From CAWCUZ01 sp963798795 (GTDB lineage: Bacteria; Acidobacteriota; Vicinamibacteria; Vicinamibacterales; SCN-69-37), in assembly GCA_963798795.1 (NCBI GenBank), contig CAWCUZ010000007.1, positions 289,618 to 353,617 on the forward strand: 64,000 nt of DNA. Direction: 5' to 3'. The notes below the pieces were generated by a model. It was not told the origin of the DNA. It saw nothing but the letters and a program-made list of their open reading frames with translations, and did not search any database. This document shows, in pieces, positions 17,609 to 25,408 of the stretch. Made by a program: the position numbers and the translations under genes. Position 1 is the first letter of the stretch, and each line of letters begins with the position of its first letter.

Positions 17609-17755
17609 TTGTGCCGGGCGTTCCCGGTCGCATTTGTTTGACCCTCGCGGCTCCCTTCCCCGGGCGCCGCTCGTCAGCGTAAGTTCGAGTCTCGCCTTCT
17701 TCGTCACTTCCTCTTACTTCACTTCCTGTTCGAAAGGGGCCGGGAACCCCTTTAG

Positions 17756-17873
17756 CGGGACGGGACTTTTTTCCACAGAAACGGCCATCATGGTGCCAGA
17801 GGTCGGCCGGACGCAGGTCGCCGACCTCTGGCACCGATCAGCCCCGTTCTGTGGAAAAAAGTCCGTCCCCCTC
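17756..17873. repeat. Palindromic element, copy 2 (imperfect arms)
   Basis: Left arm 17756-17806 and right arm 17821-17873 share the TTTTTTCCACAGAAACGGCC and GTGCCAGAGGTCGG blocks with the perfect element at 1748-1885, but the arms have diverged from each other. Spacer 14 bp. The element supplies the apparent N-terminus of the MBL gene that follows. Confidence 0.8.
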
Positions 17874-18629
17874 GTTGGTCACAATCCCGGCCCGCTCACG
17901 GGTGCCGGGACCAATACGTGGCTCCTGGACGGCTCGGAGCCGGCGCTCGTCGACGCGGCCGTGGGCGCGCCGGCCCACCTGGACGAGGTCGCCGCCAGGC
18001 TCGGTGGCCGGCCGCTCGTGCGCCTGCTCGTAACCCACGGTCATCCGGACCACGCCGGTGGGGTGGCCGCCTTCCAGGCCCGGTGGCCGGGCCTCGAGGT
18101 CTGCCGGTTCGCCGGACCTGCCGGTCCCGACGTGCGCCGGCTGGCCGACCAGGAGTCGGTCCGTGCCGGAGACAGCGATCTCATCGCCATCCACACTCCC
18201 GGACACGCGGCGGATCATCTGTGCTTCTGGGAGCCGTGCGCGCGCGACCTGTACGCCGGCGACATGCTCGTCGAAGGCGGCACCGTCGTGGTGCGGCCCG
18301 AGGGCGGCGGACTGCGTGCGTACCTTGCCTCGCTGCAGCGTCTGGCCGCCCTGCGGCCGGCGCGCGTTCTGCCAGGCCACGGCCCCGTTGTCACCCGGCC
18401 GCTCGAGCGGATCCAGGAGTATCTCGACCACCGGCGCGAGCGCGAACGCCAGGTCCTCTCGTGCTTGGCCGATGGCCTCACGGCCGTCGACGACATCGTC
18501 TCGCGGATCTACCCCGACCTGGCGGCCGGACTCCGACCTGCCGCGCGGCTGACCGTCGAAGCCCATCTGGACAAACTGCGCGAGGAAAAGACGCTGGATC
18601 CGTTGCGCCAGCCCCGCGGCAGCCGCTAG
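17790..18629 (+). CDS. LACTB2-like MBL-fold hydrolase, N-terminus formed by the repeat
   Basis: From residue ~30 the protein is a clear LACTB2/RNase-type MBL member: NPGPLTGAGTNTWLL, metal motif VTHGHPDHAGG, TPGHAADHLCFW, GDMLVEGG, LPGHGPVV, and a C-terminal winged-helix-like region. Relatives have ~15-20 native residues before NPGP; here that part is replaced by translated palindromic repeat. The only in-frame ATG (17790) lies inside the repeat, without a ribosome site. The gene is therefore either 5'-truncated or uses a new start. Followed 4 nt later by a membrane protein gene. Confidence 0.7.
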   Translation: MVPEVGRTQVADLWHRSAPFCGKKSVPLVGHNPGPLTGAGTNTWLLDGSEPALVDAAVGAPAHLDEVAARLGGRPLVRLLVTHGHPDHAGGVAAFQARWPGLEVCRFAGPAGPDVRRLADQESVRAGDSDLIAIHTPGHAADHLCFWEPCARDLYAGDMLVEGGTVVVRPEGGGLRAYLASLQRLAALRPARVLPGHGPVVTRPLERIQEYLDHRRERERQVLSCLADGLTAVDDIVSRIYPDLAAGLRPAARLTVEAHLDKLREEKTLDPLRQPRGSR

Positions 18630-18632
18630 CCT

Positions 18633-19118
18633 GTGGATGTGCCCGACCCTGATCCCGACGCCTCGCGCGCCCTTGCCTGGCTGCGGCGATACCTGCTGGC
18701 GCTGCTCGTGCTCGGCCTCGCGGGAACGGGCGGCGAGCTGGTGCTGCTGCGCCATTACGAGTCGTGGCTCCAACTCATCCCCCTTGCGGCGATCGGCTGG
18801 GCGCTCGTCCTTGCCGCCTGGAACGCGTGGCGGCCGAGCCGTGCCGGCGTGCGCGTTCTGCGGGCGACAATGGCGGCCTTCCTGGCGACGGGTGGTCTTG
18901 GCGTGTGGCTCCACTACCGGGCCAACGCGGAGTTTCAGCTCGACATGGACCCGTCGCTGCATGGATGGACGCTGCTCGACAAGACCATGCACTCGCAGGC
19001 GCCGCCGGCGCTCGCACCCGGAGCCATGGCAGAATTGGGGCTTCTGGGTCTGGCGTATGCGTTCAGGCACCCCGCGCTGTCCGGCCCGCAATTCGCCCCG
19101 GAGAAACGAGGAGCGTGA
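18633..19118 (+). CDS. Small integral membrane protein of unknown function
   Basis: The 161-residue product from GTG 18633 has three or four predicted transmembrane helices (YLLALLVLGLAGTGGELVLL, LIPLAAIGWALVLAAW, MAAFLATGGLGVWLHY and a weaker GAMAELGLLGLAYAF). The loop with MDPSLHGWTLLDKTMHSQAPPALAPG is periplasmic in the simplest topology. I know no named family. It sits between the MBL gene and a secreted HhH protein with 1-4 nt spacing, so it is probably in the same operon. Confidence 0.7.
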   Translation: MDVPDPDPDASRALAWLRRYLLALLVLGLAGTGGELVLLRHYESWLQLIPLAAIGWALVLAAWNAWRPSRAGVRVLRATMAAFLATGGLGVWLHYRANAEFQLDMDPSLHGWTLLDKTMHSQAPPALAPGAMAELGLLGLAYAFRHPALSGPQFAPEKRGA

Positions 19119-19119
19119 C

Positions 19120-19764
19120 ATGACCTTCAAACGGACCTGGATCGGCCTGCTGGCCACGGCGCTGATTGCCGTCTCGACCGGTCTCGAGGCGCAGGTCGGC
19201 AAAGGGCTCATGAATCCGAACGTCATGAGCCAGTCGGAGCTTGCGGCGCTGCCCCACATGACGCCGGCGATCGTCTCGGCGCTCATCGCGAAGCGGCCGT
19301 TCCCGAGCATCGTCGACCTGAACGCCTTCCTGCTCGAACAGGGCCTCACCCAGGAGCAGGTGAGCGAGATCTACGAGAAGGCCTTCGTGCAGTTGAACCT
19401 GAATACTTGCACGCTCGACGAGATCCTCCTCATCCCGAGAATCGCGCGCCGGATGCGCATCGAGTTCCCGGAATACCGGCCGTGGAAGAACTGGGAGCAG
19501 TTCGACCGTGAGATCGGGAAGTACCTGCGCGCCAACCCCGGCGAGCTCGATCGGCTCCGGCAGTACATGTTCATCCCGATGGACGTCAACGCCGCGAGCG
19601 ACGCCGACGTCATGACGATTCCCGGCATGACACAGCCGGTGCTGCAGCAGATCCGGCAGGGCCGTCCCTGGAAGAGCCAGGACGACTTCGCCAGCCGGAT
19701 CGGGCAGACCACCACTCCGAAAGAGGCGGCCCGGCTCTGGCGCTACTTCGTCCAGCCGGACTGA
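19120..19764 (+). CDS. Secreted helix-hairpin-helix (ComEA-like) protein
   Basis: The 214-residue protein starts at ATG 19120 with GAGGAG upstream. A signal peptide (residues 1-24, cleaved near TGLEAQ) precedes three helix-hairpin-helix-like repeats: LAALPHMTPAIVSALI, LNLNTCTLDEILLIPRIAR and DVNAASDADVMTIPGMTQPVLQQI, each with the (I/L)P-G/H hairpin style of ComEA domains. Periplasmic, non-sequence-specific DNA binding is the family expectation; no competence genes are visible nearby. Heptamer repeats and a strong hairpin follow. Confidence 0.75.
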   Translation: MTFKRTWIGLLATALIAVSTGLEAQVGKGLMNPNVMSQSELAALPHMTPAIVSALIAKRPFPSIVDLNAFLLEQGLTQEQVSEIYEKAFVQLNLNTCTLDEILLIPRIARRMRIEFPEYRPWKNWEQFDREIGKYLRANPGELDRLRQYMFIPMDVNAASDADVMTIPGMTQPVLQQIRQGRPWKSQDDFASRIGQTTTPKEAARLWRYFVQPD

Positions 19765-19768
19765 ACTC

Positions 19769-19810
19769 GAAAGCCGAAAGCCGAACGCCGAACGCCGAAC
19801 GCCCGAAGCC
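19769..19810 (+). repeat. GAAAGCC/GAACGCC heptamer array
   Basis: Two GAAAGCC and three GAACGCC units, then a CGAAGCC variant, begin 5 nt after the stop of the helix-hairpin-helix protein gene. Confidence 0.9.
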
Positions 19811-19817
19811 GTCATAG

Positions 19818-19845
19818 CTCCCGGACGGACGATTCCGTCCGGGAG
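19818..19845. terminator. Perfect 12-bp hairpin, loop CGAT
   Basis: CTCCCGGACGGA and TCCGTCCGGGAG pair perfectly around CGAT, between two convergent genes. No T-run. Most likely a bidirectional terminator. Confidence 0.65.
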
Positions 19846-19920
19846 TGCCGGAGCGCGCCGGCCGCCGCGCTTTGGAGGGCGGCAGCCGGATTCGCGACTC
19901 GTTCGACGCGCGGGACGGAG

Positions 19921-20427
19921 TCAGGCCGGCGACGCTGACGTGGCGGTTTCGTTGATGCCGCCCTCCGCGATCTGCGTCAGCTTCTCGTCGGCGGCCTTCT
20001 CCTCGTCGAGCGTCGACGTCAGCAGTTCGGCAATGTCGTCGTGGCCCATCTGCCGGGCCCACGCGACCAGCGAACCGTAGACGGCCGCTTCGTAGTGCTC
20101 GACGCGCTGCGCCGCCGCAATCAGCGCCGCGTCGCAGACCGCGCCGTCGTAGCCGTTCTTGATGACCTTCTCGCCCTCCTCGATGATGCCCGCCACGCCC
20201 TCGCAGCGAACGCCGGAGGGTTTCTCGTCGAGCATCGTGAAGGCCCGCTGCAGCCGGTCCACGTGGGTTTCGGTTTGCTTCAGGTGCGTCTGGAACGCAT
20301 GGCGCAGCTCGCTGGCCGACGAGGCCTCGGCCATCTTCGGCAGCGCCTTGGTGATCTGCTGCTCGGCGTTGTAGATGTCGCGCAGCTCGTTCACGAACAC
20401 GTCGTGCAGGTTCTTCTTCTTCGCCAT
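19921..20427 (-). CDS. DUF892 (YciE/YciF-like) ferritin-fold protein
   Basis: The 168-residue protein begins MAKKKNLHDVFVNELRDIYNAEQQ and keeps the four-helix DUF892 pattern, with metal-ligand-type residues in ELRDIYNAE, HLKQTETHVDRL, RVEHYEAAVYG and LDEEKAADEKL. This family of ferritin-like proteins is stress-induced in enterobacteria; its exact chemistry is unsettled. ATG 20427 follows a purine-rich GGAAAGGACGAGCC ribosome region. It stands alone. Confidence 0.9.
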   Translation of the reverse strand: MAKKKNLHDVFVNELRDIYNAEQQITKALPKMAEASSASELRHAFQTHLKQTETHVDRLQRAFTMLDEKPSGVRCEGVAGIIEEGEKVIKNGYDGAVCDAALIAAAQRVEHYEAAVYGSLVAWARQMGHDDIAELLTSTLDEEKAADEKLTQIAEGGINETATSASPA

Positions 20428-20764
20428 ACCGTGGCTCGTCCTTTCCCGGGTGTCGTTCTCACGTCGTCTCCGACGCCGGTTGGGAACAGCGGAGGCAAGA
20501 GCGGGGCCACGGCGGATGCGCGGGCGGCCGGAACGGACACGCCGATCGGGCCGCGCGTACGACTGCCTTCACGTCAAGCGTCGGGTAACGCTACGCGTCC
20601 GTTCAGAAATCAGACAGCTTCGAACTTTCCGACGGCCGCCAGGACGCGGACCTCACGCGAATGTCCGTGTTGGCACTGTCGGGTACGCGCCGTGCATTGG
20701 CGGCGGGCGGAAGCATCCAGCGAGCCGACTCGTAGGAAGCATTCCGGAAAGTGAGCCTTCAGAA
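20428..20764. other. Divergent intergenic region, no gene seen
   Basis: 337 bp between the DUF892 gene and the small membrane protein. I see no open frame with family resemblance, no repeat array and no clear -35/-10 pair. It presumably holds promoters for both flanking genes. Confidence 0.4.
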
Positions 20765-20914
20765 ATGCTGATGACGATCCTCGTGCTGCTCGTGGTGCTG
20801 TGGCTGGCGGGCATGGTGAGCGGGTATGTGCTCGGCGGGTTCATTCACCTGCTGCTCGTCCTGGCGATCGCCGTCCTGCTCATTCGAATCATCCAGGGGC
20901 GACGCCCGATCTGA
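20765..20914 (+). CDS. lmo0937-type small membrane protein
   Basis: The 49-residue product is two short transmembrane segments (ILVLLVVLWLAGMVSGYVLGG, then FIHLLLVLAIAVLLIRIIQ) ending in GRRPI. This matches the widespread 'lmo0937 family membrane protein' (DUF5670) in length, order and the terminal QGRRP. Function is unknown; it is often found near stress genes such as the neighbouring DUF892 gene. ATG at 20765 or 20771. Confidence 0.85.
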   Translation: MLMTILVLLVVLWLAGMVSGYVLGGFIHLLLVLAIAVLLIRIIQGRRPI

Positions 20915-20932
20915 ACCGGCGGCAGCCGGACG

Positions 20933-21337
20933 TCAGGCCGGCTGCCAGCCAGGCGGCACCTGGCGCGACCGCCCGGCCGCGCCCGCTGCCTTCGGGAGCG
21001 CGTCGCGGACGACGCGCTCGAGTTCTTCGAGATAGGCGACGAACCGCCGGCGGCCCTCGGGCGTGAGACGCACCAGCGTCTGGGGCCGTCGGCGTTCGAA
21101 TCCTTTCCAGACCTCCACCAGCCCCGCATCCCGCAGGACGTCCAGATGGCGGCTGAGATTGCCGTCGGTCAACCGGCACAGGGCCCGCAGTTCGCCGAAC
21201 TTGAGCCCGTCGGGATGCGCGACGAGCGACGTGAGCATGCCGAGCCGCGCCTTCTCGTGCAGCACGCGGTCGAGACCTTCGTAGGCAAACCGGCCCGTTT
21301 CGGCCGTGTCGTGGCGATCGCGTTTGCGTGTCGTCAT
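20933..21337 (-). CDS. Winged-helix transcriptional regulator
   Basis: The 134-residue protein has a winged helix-turn-helix at residues ~22-95: RLGMLTSLVAHPDGLKFGEL, recognition helix DGNLSRHLDVLRDAGLV and wing RRRPQTLVRLTPEG. This is the MarR/ArsR-like 'winged helix DNA-binding domain' type that is often paired with a membrane protein. Its ATG (21337) overlaps the TGA of the upstream membrane gene, so the pair is translationally coupled. It may regulate the pair itself (inference). Confidence 0.85.
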   Translation of the reverse strand: MTTRKRDRHDTAETGRFAYEGLDRVLHEKARLGMLTSLVAHPDGLKFGELRALCRLTDGNLSRHLDVLRDAGLVEVWKGFERRRPQTLVRLTPEGRRRFVAYLEELERVVRDALPKAAGAAGRSRQVPPGWQPA

Positions 21338-21957
21338 GAGGGATCGTTCCGTTCCAGGCTCCAGTACAACGCAGCGGCTCCGAGCAGCTGACCGACGCCA
21401 AACGTGCCGCCGACCGCCCAGGGAGACGGCAGTCGCACACCGTGGGCCACCCACAGCAGCGCCAGCCCGGCCGTAAAGTAATAGAGCGCGACCCACGCGC
21501 TCGCGCGCGGCACGTACGGCCGCGCCGAGAAGATGCCGACTCCGAAGAGCAGCGCCCACAGGCCCGGCAGCAGCGGCGTGAGGCCGCGGCCGAACCGCAA
21601 CAGGGCGCTCGTGACGACCGCGCCGGCGACCAGCGCGGGCAGGAACTGTCCGACGACCTGCCGCGAGCGGCGCCGTTCCGTCTCCGTCGCCCGCGCGACG
21701 TAGTGCCACACGATCTGGGAACAGCCGACGAACAGCCCCGCCACCGCCACGCCCAGCCAGTACGCCGTGAACGACCAGGGATCGAGCGGCCGGCCCGCGG
21801 CCGACTGCCAGGCCGCCGCCGCAAGGCCGACGATTCCGGAACAGGCGACCGGGATCGACCGCCAGCCGCGATACACTTCGCCCTTGGCCAGGTGCTCGTG
21901 GATTTCGGCGATCTGCTCGAGGGCGCGACCGACGTCCGACATGGGTTGTCGATCCAA
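21334..21957 (-). CDS. Multi-pass membrane protein coupled to a winged-helix regulator
   Basis: The 207-residue product has a cytoplasmic N-terminal helix (ALEQIAEIHEHLAKGEVYRG) and about six transmembrane helices. TTG 21957 has GGAG five nt upstream; ATG 21942 (MSDVGRAL) is an alternative without a good site. The first ~30 residues resemble the start of other membrane partners of PadR/winged-helix pairs. No enzymatic motif is seen. The heptamer array at 22000-22083 lies just upstream. Confidence 0.75.
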   Translation of the reverse strand: MDRQPMSDVGRALEQIAEIHEHLAKGEVYRGWRSIPVACSGIVGLAAAAWQSAAGRPLDPWSFTAYWLGVAVAGLFVGCSQIVWHYVARATETERRRSRQVVGQFLPALVAGAVVTSALLRFGRGLTPLLPGLWALLFGVGIFSARPYVPRASAWVALYYFTAGLALLWVAHGVRLPSPWAVGGTFGVGQLLGAAALYWSLERNDPS

Positions 21958-21999
21958 CTTTGCTCCACAAAGCCCAGAAGGTCAAGCCGCCGACGGGCC

Positions 22000-22083
22000 G
22001 ATGGGCGATCTGCGATGGGCGATGAGCGATGGGCGATCTGCGATGGGCGATCTGCGATGGGCGATGAGCGATGAGCGATGGGC
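22000..22083 (+). repeat. Twelve GATNNGC heptamers
   Basis: Twelve units of GATGGGC, GATCTGC or GATGAGC without interruption, filling the divergent spacer between the membrane gene and the sulfurtransferase and ending 5 nt before the latter's ATG. Only the two middle positions vary. Confidence 0.95.
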
Positions 22084-22088
22084 GATTC

Positions 22089-22886
22089 ATGATCGTGCCT
22101 CCCGCTGAGCTGGCCTCCGATCCGACGCCGTTGGTCATCGACCTGCGGCCGGTGGAGCAGTTCGCGCCGGCGCACATCGACGGCGCCGTCCACCTCGACC
22201 TGTGGGGCGTGAGCCTGATCGATACGTCAGAGGCGCCGCTTCGCGCGTTCATGTGGATGGTCGGCCACCTGTTCGGATTGCGCGGCGTCACCCCCGAACG
22301 GCCGGTCGTCGTCTGCGAACAGGATTCGGGGATGCGTGCGGCGCGCGCGTTCTGGCTGCTCGAGTACCTCGGCCATCCTGACGTCCGGCTTCTCGACGGC
22401 GGCATCGGTGCCTGGCGGACCGCCGGGCTGCCGCTGACCGCGACGCTCGTCGCACCGCAGCCGAGCGGCTGGCACGGCGAGGCCGATCCCGCGCGCATCG
22501 CCACGTGGCGTGACGTGTCCGATCGGCTCGGTCGCCCGGACTGCGCGATCGTCGACACCCGGTCGGTGGAGGAATACCGCGGCGACCTGGTTCGAGCGAA
22601 GCGCGGCGGCGCCATTCCGGGCGCCGTCCACCTGGAATGGAAGCAGAACCTCGCCGAGGACGGACGCTTCAGGTCGCGCGAGGAACTGGCGCGGATGTAC
22701 GAGGCGGTCGGCGTGACGCCGGATCGTGAGGTCGTGACCTACTGCCAGGGCGGCTATCGCGCCGCGCACACGTATCTGGCCCTTCGTCTGCTCGGCTATC
22801 CCCGCGTCCGGAACTACACGGGATCCTGGAAGGAATGGGGCGACCGGGACGACCTTCCGATCGAACGGCCGTCCCGGTCAGATTGA
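22089..22886 (+). CDS. Two-domain sulfurtransferase (thiosulfate/mercaptopyruvate type)
   Basis: The 265-residue protein has tandem rhodanese domains. The N-terminal one (VIDLRPVEQF..., loop CEQDSGMRA) and the C-terminal one (VDTRSVEEY..., active loop TYCQGGYRAAH near residue 222) both keep a cysteine, but only the second has a usual CxxGxR-type loop. It would move sulfane sulfur from thiosulfate or 3-mercaptopyruvate to thiols or cyanide. The start at 22089 is chosen because upstream codons are heptamer repeat; an in-frame ATG at 22071 lies within the array. Confidence 0.85.
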   Translation: MIVPPAELASDPTPLVIDLRPVEQFAPAHIDGAVHLDLWGVSLIDTSEAPLRAFMWMVGHLFGLRGVTPERPVVVCEQDSGMRAARAFWLLEYLGHPDVRLLDGGIGAWRTAGLPLTATLVAPQPSGWHGEADPARIATWRDVSDRLGRPDCAIVDTRSVEEYRGDLVRAKRGGAIPGAVHLEWKQNLAEDGRFRSREELARMYEAVGVTPDREVVTYCQGGYRAAHTYLALRLLGYPRVRNYTGSWKEWGDRDDLPIERPSRSD

Positions 22887-23217
22887 ACCCATCCGTCGGG
22901 TGAGCCGGCGAACGTGGCCGAATTCTCGGAGCCCGGCACGCGACCACGCCGGCCGAAACGCGCCGCGGACGGGCCGAAGGGCGAGGCCGGCCAGCCGAAG
23001 ACCCCGAGCGGTGGCCCCCGAAAGGCCGCACGAACGCTGCCTCTGCAGCCGGACCGGGCCACGTTCTTCGACTCTCCGCTGGCGCCTCTCGTCACCCTCA
23101 CCGTTCATCCGTCGCCCATCCTGCGCGCGCTGGCCAGCGACGGCCCGACACGGGGCGATGACGCGCTTTGGGGCCGACCTGAAGGTCGTCGGGGCGGCCG
23201 TCGCATCGTCAATCCGA
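22887..23217. other. Region without a supported gene
   Basis: A GTG frame at 22914-23243 (109 codons, Pro/Arg-rich) is open but shows no family resemblance, no ribosome site and runs into the 11-bp repeats. I regard this stretch as intergenic. Confidence 0.35.
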
Positions 23218-23294
23218 CTGACCCCGGTCTGACCCCGGTCTGACCCCGGTCTGACCCTGGTCTGACCCTGGTTTGACCCTGGTTTGACCCCGAT
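23218..23294 (+). repeat. Seven tandem 11-bp units (CTGACCCCGGT)
   Basis: Three CTGACCCCGGT, two CTGACCCTGGT, one TTGACCCTGGT and one TTGACCCCGAT unit, a graded series. Two more units occur at 5311-5330. Confidence 0.95.
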
Positions 23295-23325
23295 TTCATC
23301 TTCGAAATTGGAGGACGACCCATAA

Positions 23326-23354
23326 TTGACAAGGTCCCGTAACAGCCCTAGACT
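23326..23354 (+). promoter_or_regulatory. Sigma70 promoter of the protein kinase operon
   Basis: TTGACA (23326-23331), a 17-bp spacer and TAGACT (23349-23354). The leader to ATG 23408 is about 47 nt. It lies just after the 11-bp repeat array. Confidence 0.65.
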
Positions 23355-23407
23355 TCGAATCTCGCCGGTTATTTCCCGGGGGCTGTCATAGAGAAATCGG
23401 TTGGACG

Positions 23408-25408
23408 ATGATTGGTCAGACTCTCGGCAAATACCGCATCCAGGATCGAATCGGGCGCGGCGGCATGGGGACTGTCTACCTTGCCGTCGATGACACCCTG
23501 CACCGCGAAGTCGCCATCAAGGTCCTCAATCCCGAGCTGAACGACCCGGAAATCGCCCGCCGGTTCCGCGCCGAGGCGATTACCGTGGCGCGGCTGAGCC
23601 ATCCCGGCATCGCCACCGTCTACGAGCTGTTCGAGAAGGACGAGCAGTGGCTGATGGTCATGGAGTTCGTGCGCGGCGAGACGCTCGAACACCTGATCGA
23701 GCGCAGCGGTCCGCTGCCGGTCGATCGCGCCGTCGATCTCATCACGCAGGCGCTCACGGCGCTGGCCCACGCCCACAGCATGGGCGTCGTGCACCGCGAC
23801 CTGAAGCCGGCCAACCTGATGGTCACCGAGGCCGGGACCGTGAAGATCATGGACTTCGGCATCGCGCGCGTCGCGGGGACCGAGCACCTGACGACCGCCG
23901 GGTTCATGATGGGCACGCCCGCCTACATGGCGCCTGAGCAGGTCCTTGGCCACGAGATCGACGCCCGCGCCGACCTCTACGCCATGGGCGTGGTGCTCTA
24001 TCGGCTCACGACCGGCAAGCTCCCGTTCAAGGGCGACACGCCGTTCGCCATGGCCCAGTCGCAGGTCAACGACCCGCCGACGCCGGTGGGCCTGATGCGA
24101 CAGGGGCTGCCGGGCTGGGTCGAACAGGTCATCGGCCGGGCGCTGTCGAAGTCGCCGGCCGATCGCTTCCAGACGGCGGACCAGTTCCGCGAGGCGCTCA
24201 AGAACGGGCTGGCAGGGCTGCCAATCCCGGCCGCACCGAACGCGTTCGTTCCGCCTGAGCTGCTCATGACGACGCCGCCCGGCCAGATGGCAGCGCCCAC
24301 CGTGGCGTCGCGCGGGGCCGGTGCCAGGAGTGCCGGCAAGACGGCAACGGGCAAGGCGGCTGTGGCAAGCAGCACGTCGGCTGCGGGCTTCACCGCGGCG
24401 ATGCCGGTCTGGATTCAGCAGAACCTGATTCCGGTCTCGATCGGTGTGGGCGTGCTGGTCATCGTGCTGGTCGCCGGCGGGTTCTGGCTGAGTTCGCGCT
24501 CGGCCGCTCCCGTGGATCCGAACGCCGCTTCCGCAACTATCGCGGCCGCCGACCCGAACGCCGCGACGAACCCGCCGCCGGCTCCTCTGTCCGATCCAAC
24601 CGCCGCCGGCGCCATCCAAGGCGCGCAGGACGCGCAGGCGACCTCCGACGCTGGTTCGACTTCGGGCCAGCCGCCGCCCACGGGCGACGATGCCGCCGGT
24701 GCGGCCGACACGTCCGGCACGTCGTCGGCGGTGCCGCCGCCCGTCGCTCCGCCGCCGGCCACTGCGACGGGCTCCCGGGCGACTCCGCCCGCCTCGAGCA
24801 CGCCGCCGCCGGGCGCGCCGGGCACGAAAACCAATCCGCCCGCCCGCAGCACGGCCCCGCCGCCCCCACCGTCGACGTCGGGCGCGGCCGCGCCGGTGTC
24901 TTCGACGAGCACGCCGCCGGCGTCGACCACCTCGTCCAACCCGCCGCCGGCCGCCTCGGGTCCGCCGCCGGCTGGCGCCTCACGCGGCCGCGGCACGGTC
25001 GTGCCCGAGGTGATGGACCCGCTCGTCGCATACAGCGACGTGAAGATCCTGACGGTGACCGGCGACAAGTCCGACGACCAGAACGTCGTGATCAACTTCG
25101 TGGGCGGCACGATCACGATCGTTTCGGACAAGGGCGGGGCGCCGCTCTACTCGCTGCCATACAAGTATCTGGTGCACGCGACCTACGTGAAGAACAAGGA
25201 GCCCAAGTGGGATCCGGCGCTCCCCGCGCCGTCGCAGAAGTTCGACCTGCCGGGTCTCTTCAAACCGTCGCGGCACTGGCTCGTGCTCCAGTCCAAGACC
25301 GGCTACGTGATCCTCCGGCTCGAAGATCAGAACTTCGACCAGATCATCACGACCGTCGAAAAGCGTACCGGCGTCAAAGTCGACCGGAGCGAATCGGACG
25401 GCCAGTGA
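23408..25408 (+). CDS. Membrane-anchored Ser/Thr protein kinase (Hanks type)
   Basis: The 666-residue protein has a complete N-terminal kinase domain (residues ~9-270): GRGGMGTVY glycine loop, VAIKVL lysine, HRDLKPANLM catalytic loop, DFGIARV, MAPEQ. A linker leads to one transmembrane helix near residues 340-362 (IPVSIGVGVLVIVLVAGGFW). The outer part is a long Pro/Ala/Thr-rich stretch (~365-535) and a ~125-residue C-terminal domain of unknown type. Its stop overlaps the GTG of an FHA-containing cyclase, so a phospho-Thr signalling pair is likely: the kinase may create the FHA ligand (inference). Confidence 0.92.
   Translation: MIGQTLGKYRIQDRIGRGGMGTVYLAVDDTLHREVAIKVLNPELNDPEIARRFRAEAITVARLSHPGIATVYELFEKDEQWLMVMEFVRGETLEHLIERSGPLPVDRAVDLITQALTALAHAHSMGVVHRDLKPANLMVTEAGTVKIMDFGIARVAGTEHLTTAGFMMGTPAYMAPEQVLGHEIDARADLYAMGVVLYRLTTGKLPFKGDTPFAMAQSQVNDPPTPVGLMRQGLPGWVEQVIGRALSKSPADRFQTADQFREALKNGLAGLPIPAAPNAFVPPELLMTTPPGQMAAPTVASRGAGARSAGKTATGKAAVASSTSAAGFTAAMPVWIQQNLIPVSIGVGVLVIVLVAGGFWLSSRSAAPVDPNAASATIAAADPNAATNPPPAPLSDPTAAGAIQGAQDAQATSDAGSTSGQPPPTGDDAAGAADTSGTSSAVPPPVAPPPATATGSRATPPASSTPPPGAPGTKTNPPARSTAPPPPPSTSGAAAPVSSTSTPPASTTSSNPPPAASGPPPAGASRGRGTVVPEVMDPLVAYSDVKILTVTGDKSDDQNVVINFVGGTITIVSDKGGAPLYSLPYKYLVHATYVKNKEPKWDPALPAPSQKFDLPGLFKPSRHWLVLQSKTGYVILRLEDQNFDQIITTVEKRTGVKVDRSESDGQ

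Noticed and set aside
22914..23243. Possible 109-residue gene after the sulfurtransferase
   Set aside because: No ribosome site, Pro/Arg-rich composition, and the end is made of the 11-bp repeat.
23218..23294. CRISPR array
   Set aside because: Units are 11 bp and directly adjacent, with no spacers and no cas genes.
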